Below the pieces are notes generated by a model. The model had not been told where the DNA came from and ran no database searches. It worked only from the letters and a program-made list of their open reading frames with translations. The position numbers were made by a program, and so were the translations under genes. From Photobacterium phosphoreum (GTDB taxonomy: Bacteria; Pseudomonadota; Gammaproteobacteria; Enterobacterales; Vibrionaceae), in NCBI RefSeq assembly GCF_002954725.1, contig NZ_MSCQ01000002.1:553301-617300 (forward strand): a DNA stretch of 64,000 bases, given 5' to 3'. Positions 27,029 to 36,464 of the stretch are shown here, in pieces; the first letter of the stretch is position 1, and each line of letters begins with the position of its first letter.

Positions 27029-27625
27029 CTAAAATACCGTTACGTCATCGCTTTTTACGGGTATTTTTTCAATATTAAGTGTTTTCATTACTCGGCAAGG
27101 ATTACCAACAGCGACACTATTGATAGCAATATTACGCGTTACCACACTACCCGCCCCTATCACACAATTATCGCCGATGGTTACACCAGCTAATATAGAG
27201 ACATTACCGCCAATCCAAACATTATTTCCAATGGTAATATTCGCACCATATTCCGTATGTTGGCGTTCGATAGGATCTAAAGGATGAGTCGCCGTTGAGA
27301 TCATCACATGTGGACCAATTAGCACATTATTACCAATCGTCACTTTGCAGACATCAAGAATGGTTAAATTATGATTTGAATAAAAATTACTGCCAACTTC
27401 AATGTTATAGCCATAATCACAGAAGAAATTAGGCTCAATGTGTGCCCTATCTTTAATAATAAGCAACGATTTAAGTAATGCCATTTGTGCATGAAGTTGC
27501 ATTGGATCGGTCATATTAAAGCGATGACAGACGGATTTTGCATGCATGCGATCTATCGATAATTGTTCATCACCCGCATTATAAGTCAGACCCGCTAACA
27601 TTTTGTCTTTTTCGTTCACATTCAA
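27029..27625 (-). CDS. maltose/galactoside O-acetyltransferase family
   Basis: A 198-residue left-handed beta-helix acetyltransferase. The N-terminal Mac region (KDKMLAGLTYNAGDEQLSIDR) precedes hexapeptide repeats (IGNNVLIGPHVMISTATHPLD, then IGNNVWIGGNVSILAGVTIGDNCVIGAGSVV). The catalytic His lies in TATHP. It transfers acetyl from acetyl-CoA to a sugar hydroxyl in the cytosol; sugar specificity cannot be read from sequence. Confidence 0.9.
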   Translation of the reverse strand: MNVNEKDKMLAGLTYNAGDEQLSIDRMHAKSVCHRFNMTDPMQLHAQMALLKSLLIIKDRAHIEPNFFCDYGYNIEVGSNFYSNHNLTILDVCKVTIGNNVLIGPHVMISTATHPLDPIERQHTEYGANITIGNNVWIGGNVSILAGVTIGDNCVIGAGSVVTRNIAINSVAVGNPCRVMKTLNIEKIPVKSDDVTVF

Positions 27626-27760
27626 TTCCAGAGTAAAATAAAGCCATCATTAGAGTGTATTTCTCTGTTTTAGAATGTGTGCCATTACTCAGTTTTGATA
27701 AATCACTCAAAATAAATGTCATTATTTCAACCACATAATGACACTTATTTATTGTTATAA

Positions 27761-28255
27761 TTACTCAGGCAACACCCAATCTGGACGAGGGAAATGACAG
27801 GTATAACCATTAGGCTGATGCAATAAATAATCTTGATGTTCAGATTCTGCTTGCCAAAAATCACCTGCAGGCACTAATTCAGTCACTATTGGTCCCGGCC
27901 AAACACCAGAAGCATCCATCCGTTTAATCAAATTTTCAGCCTGTAGTTTTTGCTCATTGGAGGTATAAAAAATAGCAGAACGGTAAGATAAACCAATATC
28001 ATTACCTTGACGATTCGGTGTCGATGGATTATGTATTTGAAAAAAGTACGTTAGGATTTGAGTAAAACTAGTTTGCGTATTATCAAAGGTGATTTCAATC
28101 GCTTCAGCATGGCTACCATGATTACGATAGGTCGCATTTTCAACATCGCCACCCGTATAACCCACTCGTGTTGCGATCACTCCTTGTTGACGACGAATAA
28201 GATCTTGCATGCCCCAAAAACACCCACCCGCTAGAATTGCTTTTTCAAGACTCAT
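27761..28255 (-). CDS. msrA: peptide methionine sulfoxide reductase MsrA
   Basis: MsrA reduces methionine-S-sulfoxide in proteins. The active-site GGCFWGMQD has its Cys at residue 12 when started at ATG 28255 ([11 protein letters not shown]). That start has AGGAG eight bases upstream; an upstream ATG at 28276 does not. [17 protein letters not shown] and the closing [18 protein letters not shown] are conserved. There is no MsrB fusion. Confidence 0.92.
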   Translation of the reverse strand: MSLEKAILAGGCFWGMQDLIRRQQGVIATRVGYTGGDVENATYRNHGSHAEAIEITFDNTQTSFTQILTYFFQIHNPSTPNRQGNDIGLSYRSAIFYTSNEQKLQAENLIKRMDASGVWPGPIVTELVPAGDFWQAESEHQDYLLHQPNGYTCHFPRPDWVLPE

Positions 28256-28488
28256 ATCACCACTCCTAATTGCCACGTTGCGTGAACTTATAATTTTTCA
28301 TACAACCATAAGTTGATATTTATCGCAATTAGAAATTTTACGGATGGATTTCATCGGTGTTCGATAGTTGTACTAAATATTATTAATTAATAACTGATAT
28401 TGGATTCCATGAGTAATTTAATAATGAAAGAATTTGAGTATTACCCCCAGAAATACGTTGAAGCTTTCAAAATGTTTACGTTCATTCA

Positions 28489-28926
28489 CTAGGATCTTAA
28501 TGCTAAACATTTATTAGCAATAGCTATACCTAAAATCATAGCAGCAACAAAAGCAAATACTGCATAATTACCACTGCCAATATTTGTTATCGCAGGACCT
28601 GGACAAAAACCAGCCAGTCCCCAACCAATACCAAAAACAATGGCTCCGACAGTTAATTTAGCATCAATCTTATTACAATTTTTAGGCGCTATTGCATCGC
28701 CATTGATGGCTATTTTACGTTTTTTTATAATCAGATGATAACAAGGTGCAAACACGAACAGAGCCCCGATCATCACAAAGGCAAGGCTTGGATCCCATTG
28801 ACCAAAAATATCTAAAAAAGCGATAACTTTATGAGGATTAACCATTTCTGAAATAATCATTCCAGAACCAAATATAATCCCAGCAATAGCACCAACAACA
28901 ATACGGTTTATCTTTAATCTGCCCAT
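28489..28926 (-). CDS. YeeE/YedE-type (DUF6691) membrane protein, second subunit
   Basis: A 145-residue membrane protein with about four hydrophobic segments. GIIFGSGMIISEMVNPHKVIAFLDI near the N-terminus and GLAGFCPGPAITNIGSGN near the C-terminus, with the conserved Cys, match the DUF6691 half of YeeE/YedE sulfur transporters. Its start abuts the stop of the partner gene, so both are one transcript. With an ArsR regulator upstream this resembles sulfide/thiosulfate handling (pmpAB-BigR type) operons. Confidence 0.85.
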   Translation of the reverse strand: MGRLKINRIVVGAIAGIIFGSGMIISEMVNPHKVIAFLDIFGQWDPSLAFVMIGALFVFAPCYHLIIKKRKIAINGDAIAPKNCNKIDAKLTVGAIVFGIGWGLAGFCPGPAITNIGSGNYAVFAFVAAMILGIAIANKCLALRS

Positions 28927-29354
28927 TATAAATCACCTAATAAACGACGAATAAATACAACAATAATGGCTGAAATCATAAAAACGCAGGTTGCATAAAT
29001 TGAACGTTTAGAGAAACGCCCCATGCCAACAATACCGTGACCACTCGTACATCCATTGCCTAATCGGGTACCAAAACCAACCAATAAACCAGCAATTAAA
29101 ACAATGCCTATATTCTGTTCACTAATAGCAGGTAACGTTACGCCCAACGGTAATAAGGCAAATACACTTACAACCATTCCAACTAAAAATGCAATTTTCC
29201 ACCCAAATTCTTGTTTCTCTCTCTTAATTACGCCATTAATGATCCCACTAATTCCCGCTGTCTTACCAATAAATAACATCAATATAACGGCAGATACCCC
29301 AAGTAACATACCACCCAAAAATGACTGCCAAGGTATTTGAAAAGTCATACTCAC
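28926..29354 (-). CDS. YeeE/YedE family membrane protein, first subunit
   Basis: A 142-residue membrane protein. SFLGGMLLGVSAVILMLF at the N-terminus and GFGTRLGNGCTSGHGIVGMGRFSKRS with the conserved Cys are diagnostic for YeeE/YedE (sulf_transp). These proteins import or relay thiosulfate-like sulfur. It follows the ArsR gene by six bases and overlaps the next gene by one, indicating a three-gene operon. Confidence 0.88.
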   Translation of the reverse strand: MSMTFQIPWQSFLGGMLLGVSAVILMLFIGKTAGISGIINGVIKREKQEFGWKIAFLVGMVVSVFALLPLGVTLPAISEQNIGIVLIAGLLVGFGTRLGNGCTSGHGIVGMGRFSKRSIYATCVFMISAIIVVFIRRLLGDL

Positions 29355-29360
29355 CTCACC

Positions 29361-29669
29361 TTAATCTTCATCACAAAAAATATCATGGAAACTTGTTATA
29401 AGTGCTTTAATGCGCTGATCAGCTAAAGAATAAAAAACCAATTGTGCTTCTTTACGGATTTTCACAATATTGTTTTTTCTTAATATCGCTAAATGTTGCG
29501 AAAAGGCCGATTGACTTAATGTTGAGTTCAGCTGTAATTGATTGACACTCATTTCTCCATCCATTAACTGACAAAGTACGATTAATCTTTCCGGATGCGT
29601 CATTGTTTTTAATAAACCTGCTACTTCCGTTGCCTGTTGTTTCATTTTATCTAATTGCATTTTTATCAC
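29361..29669 (-). CDS. ArsR-family repressor of the YeeE/YedE genes
   Basis: A 102-residue winged-helix protein: LLKTMTHPERLIVLCQLMDGEMSVNQLQ, then the recognition helix LSQSAFSQHLAILRKNNIVKIRKEAQLVFYSL. Only two Cys are visible (LCQLM and FCDED), in places where BigR/SqrR-type sulfide sensors often carry their redox pair, so sulfur sensing is plausible. It leads the operon and likely autoregulates. Confidence 0.88.
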   Translation of the reverse strand: MIKMQLDKMKQQATEVAGLLKTMTHPERLIVLCQLMDGEMSVNQLQLNSTLSQSAFSQHLAILRKNNIVKIRKEAQLVFYSLADQRIKALITSFHDIFCDED

Positions 29670-29715
29670 TTCTTAATAGGAACATTAGAAATCAGATCTA
29701 ACTACAACTCACTAT

Positions 29716-29731
29716 ATTAGATAATTCTAAT
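29716..29731. promoter_or_regulatory. likely ArsR operator
   Basis: ATTAGATAATTCTAAT is an inverted repeat (ATTAGA/TCTAAT) 47 bp before the ArsR start. TTAGA-like half sites recur at 29684-29705 and 29754-29762. The rest of the 337-bp gap to the transposase holds the RAYT flank and nothing else I can name. Confidence 0.55.
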
Positions 29732-29805
29732 TTAGTTAAGCATTTATTAGCATGTTCTAATATATCGTCGTGTTTAAGTGAAACCGCTCTAAGGAAAAGA
29801 ACATC

Positions 29806-31085
29806 GGACAGCCAAATATTTTAGTTCTTAAATAGAGCCCCTAAAAAACAAACCATTCCACCAGCAACAAACTCTTTTGCTGTAGAAATTGAGTCTATTA
29901 TTTAAATTCTTCGTTAAATCTGATCTATTCCCATATTTTAGGATCGCCAAAACCCACAATCCTGACGGTTATTGCAGTATTTTCATCTGATTATAAGAAG
30001 TTATATCTAATTAGGATGTAACTGGTGACTCGCAGATTTCCCTTTGCACCAATGCCCACCTGCATATTGTTTGAAAGCACACATTTGTGACCATTTGCCG
30101 CTCACGTTGGCATAATGTTCCATAAATTGTTCACTATGCTCAAGCCAAGCGTCTGATGTTATTCCTAATTGCTGCAACATCTTTGGTTGATTCGATGATA
30201 TAAAGCCTTTTTTATCATTGCGAATACAGCGACCAGTCCAATCAATAAGTTCAAGATAATCTATAAAAGAAAAGTGTATTCCGGCTGTTTTTGCCTGATG
30301 TTCAGCACCAACAAAGGGTAATAATTGAAAGTGACCTTTATTTGATGGTGATTGTTTAGCGGAGGTTTTCGGTTGCTGATATTCACGAATGCGCTGCTGA
30401 ATTGAAGTAAAATCAGACTGTTCGAGTGATGGTGTAACGCCAGCCCTAATCGGATTTAAATCAACGTACATCATGCACGATAATAATGCTTGTTCATCCA
30501 GCAAAGCTTGAGACTTAAATCGTCCTTCCCAAAACGCCCCTTTACATTGATCTTCTTTATTAGCTTTTCGCGCTATTTCTTCATTAAGACAGCGCATAAA
30601 CCAGCTAATACTGCCTAATCGTTGCTGCCATTCAGCCACTAAATTTGATAATGCTTGTTGTTTATCTGTGGCTATTTGACCCTCTTTTAAAAAATCGACC
30701 GCAATAGGATGACCATTAAATAACTGCAACCAACGCGAAATTACTTCTTCTGGGGTGAGCTTTTGTTGTTGCTCAGTATCTATTTTAAGCACTAAGTGAT
30801 AATGATTGCTCATTACAGCATAAGCGCAAACATCAATGCAAAACACAGCTGCCAATTGTTTGATTTTATTTACTATCCAACCACGACGGTGTTGATAATT
30901 TTTACCATTATATGGATCATCGCCACATAAATAGGCACGACGTACACAGCGATTAATTACATGATAAAAAGGGGTTATTTGAGGCTCTATCAATTTTCGT
31001 CTTGAGGTTGTCATTTATTTTACCATAAGCAACTTGAAGCTTAAGTGTAGTAGCTCATGGTTGATGTACAAGGATATGGCTGTCC
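29806..31085. mobile_element. RAYT transposase gene with inverted flanking motifs
   Basis: GGACAGCCA at 29806-29814 and TGGCTGTCC at 31077-31085 bracket the transposase gene in inverse orientation. The right motif extends to ATATGGCTGTCC, identical in reverse to the start of the 70-bp repeats at 2280 and 2409. The unit is 1.28 kb. Whether it still moves is unknown. Confidence 0.55.
30007..31014 (-). CDS. REP-associated tyrosine transposase (RAYT, IS200-like Y1 fold)
   Basis: A 335-residue protein with the Y1 transposase domain. FYHVINRCVRRAYLCG starts it, AYAVMSNHYHLVLKI holds the HUH pair, and ALLSCMMYVDLNPIRAGV holds the catalytic Tyr. RAYTs nick and move single-stranded palindromic REP elements rather than forming classical IS elements. 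The C-terminal ~130 residues are a family-specific extension. The frame is intact. Confidence 0.9.
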   Translation of the reverse strand: MTTSRRKLIEPQITPFYHVINRCVRRAYLCGDDPYNGKNYQHRRGWIVNKIKQLAAVFCIDVCAYAVMSNHYHLVLKIDTEQQQKLTPEEVISRWLQLFNGHPIAVDFLKEGQIATDKQQALSNLVAEWQQRLGSISWFMRCLNEEIARKANKEDQCKGAFWEGRFKSQALLDEQALLSCMMYVDLNPIRAGVTPSLEQSDFTSIQQRIREYQQPKTSAKQSPSNKGHFQLLPFVGAEHQAKTAGIHFSFIDYLELIDWTGRCIRNDKKGFISSNQPKMLQQLGITSDAWLEHSEQFMEHYANVSGKWSQMCAFKQYAGGHWCKGKSASHQLHPN

Positions 31086-31121
31086 TTTGTGCTTTTGTGC
31101 TAAGTCCTTTGTGCTAAACGC

Positions 31122-31763
31122 CTACCCCCTAAACGAAATCAACTCTATCCCCTCAATCTCACAAACAACCTTTATTGTTGAATTGTCACAAAGACGTTTT
31201 AAATAAGCTGCAAGGTTTTCAAAAGTCAGTGGAGATCTTGCTATTGGTAGCGACCATTCTGCAAGCATGAATAAAAAATAATCACACGCGGTTAGCGTCT
31301 CGCCTAGTAAGTATTGGTTATGTTCGAGTTGATTATTAATAATGTCTAGCGCTGCTGCGATTCTGTCGTCTTGCGCGGCAATAATATTGGGAATGGTTGC
31401 TTCATCATTTGTGTGGCGGTGAGGATAGTAACGAACCATTAATTCAGCTTGCAGGGTATTATTTAAAAATGCCAACCATTGATAAAATAATGGACGCTTA
31501 GGATCCCCCATCGCTGGCATTAAATTTGATTCAGGATGTAATTCACAAAGATGAATACAAATAGCCGAACTTTCAAAAATGGGCTGTTCACCGACGATTA
31601 ATGTTGGGATTCGGCCTGCTGGATTTAATTTCAGATAATCTGCTGATTTTTGTGCATTAGACGGCTTATCAACTAACAACAGTTCATAATCTGCATTTAA
31701 GTGATGTAATAAAAAGTGAGGCGCTAAACTGGCGTTATTTGGATAGTAATAAAGTTTGAACAA
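31122..31763 (-). CDS. glutathione S-transferase family protein
   Basis: A 213-residue cytosolic protein. The N-terminal thioredoxin-fold half has KLYYYPNNASLAPHFLLHHL, the cis-Pro in GRIPTLIV and the glutathione-binding ESSAICIHLCE. The C-terminal helical half carries LLGETLTACDYFLFMLAEW. Substrate unknown. Monocistronic. Confidence 0.9.
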   Translation of the reverse strand: MFKLYYYPNNASLAPHFLLHHLNADYELLLVDKPSNAQKSADYLKLNPAGRIPTLIVGEQPIFESSAICIHLCELHPESNLMPAMGDPKRPLFYQWLAFLNNTLQAELMVRYYPHRHTNDEATIPNIIAAQDDRIAAALDIINNQLEHNQYLLGETLTACDYFLFMLAEWSLPIARSPLTFENLAAYLKRLCDNSTIKVVCEIEGIELISFRG

Positions 31764-31980
31764 TGTCGACTCCTTGTCTAATTGTTTGCTTAATAATGGA
31801 TTACATTAACCTAACCCGTAGATTACAAGTTAACCATTCAGTTAAAAGCGCGACTCAATAACCTCATTATTTTAAATTTTTGCGAGCTAGCCTACAAAAC
31901 CGCACTTCTAATCGTTGTCTAATCTCACCCAATGAAATTATTTGAATAATCAAACGATTGTATAGCTAACGAAGACAGAT

Positions 31981-32595
31981 ATGAATAATACAACGATAGT
32001 ACCATCACAAGCCACAATAGTATTAACAACCGATTTACTTGTTGCTCAAGTGAACGCTGAACTGACGTTACACCCTCTTGATTTAGTCAAAATAAAAGGC
32101 TCATATTCGCAGTTTTTTGCTTATTTTCATGCCAAATTAGCACCATCCATTGATGGTTGGGTTGATATGGTGAATCGCGATCATGCTACTTTGGCAAATC
32201 TTGAGAGTGAATATGGATATTTTGCTTTTGCACATTATCTCGCATGTCAGTACGATCCTACACGCTGGTCAGAAGAAGTGACGGTGATGACGAAAGGCTT
32301 TATCAGTATTACTGATGACAAACTCTCTTTTAACCCAATTAGTATTCATCATATCTACGATTATCTAGTTACTGATCTACTTGATATCAATGATTTAAAA
32401 TGCCAACTTAAACATTTATTAATTACCGATAACATTGACTATTTATACCGTAATACCCCACCGTGTATACACCGATATGCTATTGATAATTCAAAAGATA
32501 TGGCAAAAAACATTCAGATGAATATCTCAACACTATTTTCGCTATATATCAAAACAATCGCCACGGCGACACAAGCAATCATCAATATTAAATAG
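31981..32595 (+). CDS. hypothetical protein, 204 residues
   Basis: No family recognised. The protein is soluble with an aromatic-rich centre (SYSQFFAYFHAKLAPSIDGWVD, YGYFAFAHYLACQYDP) and no signal peptide. ATG follows a weak purine-rich site (GAAGACAG). A terminator-like hairpin lies shortly after the stop. Confidence 0.65.
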   Translation: MNNTTIVPSQATIVLTTDLLVAQVNAELTLHPLDLVKIKGSYSQFFAYFHAKLAPSIDGWVDMVNRDHATLANLESEYGYFAFAHYLACQYDPTRWSEEVTVMTKGFISITDDKLSFNPISIHHIYDYLVTDLLDINDLKCQLKHLLITDNIDYLYRNTPPCIHRYAIDNSKDMAKNIQMNISTLFSLYIKTIATATQAIINIK

Positions 32596-32610
32596 CTACC
32601 AATATAAAAA

Positions 32611-32656
32611 CGCCACATCATTCAGTAGTAAATATCCATTACTGAGTGACGTGGCG
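32611..32656 (-). terminator. hairpin terminator
   Basis: CGCCAC and GTGGCG close a 17-bp stem with two or three mismatches. On the minus strand it runs into TTTTTATATT, so it best fits the end of the hydrolase transcript; it could also stop the plus-strand gene. Confidence 0.75.
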
Positions 32657-32691
32657 ATAAAAAGTGTATGCTGTAACTAATGACAACTAAC

Positions 32692-33723
32692 TTAAAGTAA
32701 CTGTCTAAGTTTATGTTCTACCAAAGGATCGTTAGGAACAAGTTGCTGCGCCATTTCTAGTAGTTGAATCGCATCTTGTGGGTGATCATCTTGATGTTTA
32801 AGGGCAATATCAATCAGAGGTTGTACATCAATTTGAGCCTGATGCTCTTGTACATGTGCTTCTTTTTCATCGATAAGAATATTATGCGCTTTACTCAACA
32901 AACCTAACCGATGCTCTGAGTAAGCATTGGCTTTATTGAGACTTTGGTAATAATCTTCTTTAAAACGTAATGTCTTGGTTTGTTGACGAAATTGGGCAAT
33001 ATCAAGTTGTTGATAGCGAATAAAATCAACCGCAACCTGCTTGTAAAAACCAAATTTATTAAGATAAGTGGCATGCGTGCCATGCCCCATTCCAAACACG
33101 CGTAAATGTGTCAGTTCGGGATAACGTTTGGCATGTAAGCGATCGATATGATTAGTCGGATCGTAAATGATATAACCTTTGGCTTTGCCTAAATCAAGAT
33201 CATGGTAATCCCCTTCCCAATCAAATTGCTGCGCCAGTTCGGTACTAGAGCGATTATCCCACGGTGCCAAGGCTTTATTCTTGGTGCTAACAGGATGGAA
33301 TAATAAAACTTGGTCAAGTTGTAATAAATTAGCAAAAGCACCCACAGCAAAACCACCACGGCTCAAACCATAACCTAAACGATAACTGAATGGCTCTAAT
33401 AATGTAGTCAGTTGTTCAAGAAAGAAAATTAAGTTACGACTACGAAACCAATTACTCTTTCCTAAGTGTTGAAAAGAGATAACATTCACGTGCTGTTTTT
33501 GGGCTAGGTGGTATCCCCAAGGCGCAAAATCCTCATCAATATCTTGCTGCTGTACGTTGGTTCCCGCAGGCGAAAAGGTAAACAGTAGCGGCTTGTTTAC
33601 ATCAACAAACTCATACTTAACAAACACATCATCAAGTAAGTCCCCTCCTGACATTGGAAGTTGCGCTTGCTGCTGTGAACGAGAGTGTGTTAACCACTCA
33701 TCTAACCAATACAATAATTTCAT
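32692..33723 (-). CDS. alpha/beta-hydrolase-like protein with tetratricopeptide-like tail
   Basis: About 343 residues from ATG 33723 (MKLLYWLDEW), chosen for GGTGGG upstream. LLFTFSPAGTN and the nucleophile-elbow-like GYGLSRGGFAVGAFAN suggest an alpha/beta hydrolase, with Ser in GLSRGG. GMGHGTHATY could supply the His. The last ~50 residues (DVQPLIDIALKHQDDHPQDAIQLLEMAQQLVPNDP) look like a TPR-type helix pair. The specific reaction is unknown; the combination suggests polysaccharide or surface-related hydrolases. Confidence 0.65.
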   Translation of the reverse strand: MKLLYWLDEWLTHSRSQQQAQLPMSGGDLLDDVFVKYEFVDVNKPLLFTFSPAGTNVQQQDIDEDFAPWGYHLAQKQHVNVISFQHLGKSNWFRSRNLIFFLEQLTTLLEPFSYRLGYGLSRGGFAVGAFANLLQLDQVLLFHPVSTKNKALAPWDNRSSTELAQQFDWEGDYHDLDLGKAKGYIIYDPTNHIDRLHAKRYPELTHLRVFGMGHGTHATYLNKFGFYKQVAVDFIRYQQLDIAQFRQQTKTLRFKEDYYQSLNKANAYSEHRLGLLSKAHNILIDEKEAHVQEHQAQIDVQPLIDIALKHQDDHPQDAIQLLEMAQQLVPNDPLVEHKLRQLL

Positions 33724-33969
33724 TTTACCCACCTTTAAAAACGACCGCAGGATTGTAACAAAGACAGGCATTAAACAAAAATTTTAGTTAGAGCACTAAT
33801 TATTAAAATAGAGCTTATGATTTATAATTGTAAATACAACGATACATTGGTTATTTAAAAATAAACCCGTAAGCCAGCCTAAAGATGAATATTTATAGCA
33901 TAATCAGCTTGACCTTCTCTATACTGGAAGCTTTATGTTATCGCACATATAACACATATCGAGATCATC

Positions 33970-34668
33970 ATGAAAAAATTATCTTTAGCTATTCTTTTGT
34001 CAGCACTACTCTCTACTACTGCATTCGCAAGTGAAAATGCCGTCGATCATAGCAATCATATGGCAACTAAAGCGACAACGAGCCTAGAAGCATCAAAAAC
34101 AATGATGGATGACTCTATGGCTGCCATGTCGGGCATGCATACATTAAAATTAACGGGTGATCCTGATTTAGACTTTGTGGCGGGTATGCTTCCTCACCAT
34201 GAAGGCGCTATCGTGATGAGTGAGTCGATCCTACCGACGCTCACAGATCCTGCTGTACATCAATTAGCTGTCGACATTATCAAATCACAAAAAGAAGAAG
34301 TGGTTTATATGAAGCATTGGTTAGCAACCCATAAAGAAATACCACAAGATCAGCGTGATATTGCTAACTCAAAAGAAATGATGACTAAATCAATGAAAAT
34401 CATGCACAACATGATGGAAGTTAAACTAACGGGTAACCCAAATGTTGATTTTGTGGCGGGTATGATCCCTCACCATGAAGCCGCAGTAGAAATGGCCGAA
34501 GTCATCATGCCTTACCTAAAAGACCAATCAACAAAAACATTTGCGACTAACATTGTTAAAGCACAGCTTAAAGAAATTGCGTTCATGAAAACATGGCTAA
34601 AAGCCAATGCTCCAGCGATGCAAAAGATAACGCCAACGAAAGAGATGGCAGGTCACGATCACCATTAA
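33970..34668 (+). CDS. periplasmic tandem DUF305 protein
   Basis: A 232-residue exported protein with signal peptide KKLSLAILLSALLSTTAFA. Two DUF305 repeats follow: DFVAGMLPHHEGAIVMSESI and DFVAGMIPHHEAAVEMAEVI, each with the HHE motif and many Met residues. The ferritin-like DUF305 fold (e.g. CopM) binds copper in the periplasm, so copper or silver handling is likely. A His-rich C-terminus (GHDHH) supports metal binding. It stands alone but near a thioredoxin-like group. Confidence 0.85.
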   Translation: MKKLSLAILLSALLSTTAFASENAVDHSNHMATKATTSLEASKTMMDDSMAAMSGMHTLKLTGDPDLDFVAGMLPHHEGAIVMSESILPTLTDPAVHQLAVDIIKSQKEEVVYMKHWLATHKEIPQDQRDIANSKEMMTKSMKIMHNMMEVKLTGNPNVDFVAGMIPHHEAAVEMAEVIMPYLKDQSTKTFATNIVKAQLKEIAFMKTWLKANAPAMQKITPTKEMAGHDHH

Positions 34669-34697
34669 TAATAATCGTTAAGCTTATTATTAATGTA

Positions 34698-34731
34698 TAA
34701 AAATCCGGCTTATTTAAGTCGGATTTTTTTC
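34698..34731 (+). terminator. terminator after the DUF305 gene
   Basis: AAAAATCCG and CGGATTTTTTT form a stem with one internal mismatch and a U-run. Confidence 0.85.
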
Positions 34732-34811
34732 TTGGTGTCGTTAATTACCACAATAGTTAACTACCACAATCGGTATTAGCTGCAACAGCAAGCTCTTGGT
34801 TAATTTGCTAG

Positions 34812-35510
34812 TTAGCCTATTGTTTTATCAACAACAAATTCTCTATATTCTCCAACCTCAAGTCCCTCTAAAGACATTGTACCCACTGAAACACGATGCA
34901 GTGCTAACACTTCATTTTGAAAAAATCCAAACATACGTTTCACTTGATGATACTTACCTTCAACTAATGAAAGCCTTGCTTGGTACTCTGACACTATTTC
35001 TAAATGCGCAGGCTTGGTGGTGATATCTTCATAGCTAAAATAAATACCATCTTGAAAGACTTTAATATATTCATCAGTGACTGGCTTTGACAAGGTGACT
35101 TCATATACTTTTGCGAGCTTTGTTTCAGGTAAACTTATTTGACGCGACCATGCACCGTCGTTAGTTAACAACACTAACCCTGTGGTATTAAAATCTAACC
35201 GTCCAACAATGTGTAATTCATCTTTCAAAGGATGGTCAATAAGATCTAAGACTGTCGTATGTTTTAGATCTTTGGTTGCGCTAACAATACCTTGGGGTTT
35301 ATTCAGCATGATATAAATGGGTTTATTATTCTGCAGGCAGTGTCCATCTAATTCAACATGAGTAAATTGCGTCACTTTTTGTTGATTTGACGACGCTACC
35401 ACCCCATCGACGATGATCCTTTTTTGAGCCACTAAAAGACGCGTATCCGAAATGGAATAAATACTATTTTGACTAATAAAACGATCGAGTCGATTGGTAT
35501 AAGATTTCAT
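34812..35510 (-). CDS. RsuA-family 16S rRNA pseudouridine synthase
   Basis: About 232 residues from ATG 35510 (MKSYTNRLDRFISQ), which begins the S4 domain. The upstream in-frame extension is a hydrophobic leader unlike the family and is discounted. IMLNKPQGIVSAT, GRLDFNTTGLVLLTNDG with catalytic Asp, and GKYHQVKRMFGFF are conserved. It resembles RsuA, which makes pseudouridine 516 in 16S rRNA. Confidence 0.9.
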   Translation of the reverse strand: MKSYTNRLDRFISQNSIYSISDTRLLVAQKRIIVDGVVASSNQQKVTQFTHVELDGHCLQNNKPIYIMLNKPQGIVSATKDLKHTTVLDLIDHPLKDELHIVGRLDFNTTGLVLLTNDGAWSRQISLPETKLAKVYEVTLSKPVTDEYIKVFQDGIYFSYEDITTKPAHLEIVSEYQARLSLVEGKYHQVKRMFGFFQNEVLALHRVSVGTMSLEGLEVGEYREFVVDKTIG

Positions 35511-35757
35511 GAAATAATTATCGTCACTGTATATAAGAAAATTCACTGCGGTAAATAATAACAGAAACAAGACCATCATATTTTTATAAATCAATAATGC
35601 ATACAATGCTGGCTTCAAGCAATAAGGGCAATGCTACCGATATCAACGTTATATTTAATTCTATTAGTTACTTTTCATAACAATTTAAATATTGCTTAAT
35701 TTTAATGATACAAATAGGATAATATCTGGTTAATTATCTCAGCATAGAATTAATTTT

Positions 35758-36138
35758 TTGAATTTCTCACTTCTACAATATAAGCGTCAGACACTCGCTT
35801 CATGGTCACTAATCTTAGTGAGTATTGTGCTATTAGTGTGTATTTCTCAAAATTTAGGATTCTCAACGCTATGCCCTTTAACCCCTGCGGTAGAAGTCAC
35901 TGAGCATCTTCAGTCACAAGAACAGCATCCATCTGAAATCGATACACAATGCAGTAATAGTGAACACCTCGTTAATGCTAATACCATTAATATCGATTTT
36001 GCTATTCCGATGTTTATCCTCGCCCTCGTTATTATTGCGGCGATTCTTAAACAATCTGGTGTGCGTTATTTTTTCCCTGAACCGCCCACGTCCTATGGTG
36101 TTCGGCGACATTTAGCTTTCTGTACCTTTCAAGAATAA
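35758..36138 (+). CDS. small membrane-anchored protein of unknown function
   Basis: A 126-residue protein from TTG 35758, the only usable start. Two hydrophobic segments (SWSLILVSIVLLVCI near the N-terminus and FAIPMFILALVIIAAIL near residue 85) flank a loop with Cys and His (LCPLTP, CSNSEHL). It heads a plus-strand group ending in a thioredoxin-like protein, reminiscent of suppressor-of-copper-sensitivity genes, though I do not recognise the family itself. Confidence 0.6.
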   Translation: MNFSLLQYKRQTLASWSLILVSIVLLVCISQNLGFSTLCPLTPAVEVTEHLQSQEQHPSEIDTQCSNSEHLVNANTINIDFAIPMFILALVIIAAILKQSGVRYFFPEPPTSYGVRRHLAFCTFQE

Positions 36139-36258
36139 ACACAATCAGGGTTTAGTCATCTTGCATTATCACGCCTGTCGTAAAGTGAATGATAATGTTC
36201 GATTACAGCCCCTCCTACTACTTATATCTTTTTATATAATTATTTTTGGAGTACAACC

Positions 36259-36462
36259 GTGTTTAAAAATCAAACATTTAGCACTATTTTATTTACTGTG
36301 TCATTAGTCTCTGTGCTATTTCTAGCCACGATCCCTATCGCTACGCCATCACTAAAAACAGGCGTATTAATCCATCCACCAGCACAACTTTGTTTAATGC
36401 TAACGGAATTACTCAATCACAATACTGTTGTGCAAACACTAGAATTTGGAAGGGGAAAATAA
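36259..36462 (+). CDS. small membrane protein, 67 residues
   Basis: From GTG 36259 with GGAG ten bases upstream. One N-terminal membrane segment (TILFTVSLVSVLFLATIPIA) and a short tail (HPPAQLCLMLTELL). It ends two bases before the thioredoxin-like gene ATG, so the two are probably coupled. Function unknown. Confidence 0.55.
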   Translation: MFKNQTFSTILFTVSLVSVLFLATIPIATPSLKTGVLIHPPAQLCLMLTELLNHNTVVQTLEFGRGK

Positions 36463-36464
36463 TA

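Noticed and set aside
35511-35618. Hydrophobic leader on the pseudouridine synthase
   Set aside because: RsuA proteins are cytosolic and begin with an S4 domain; the leader is upstream sequence in frame by chance.
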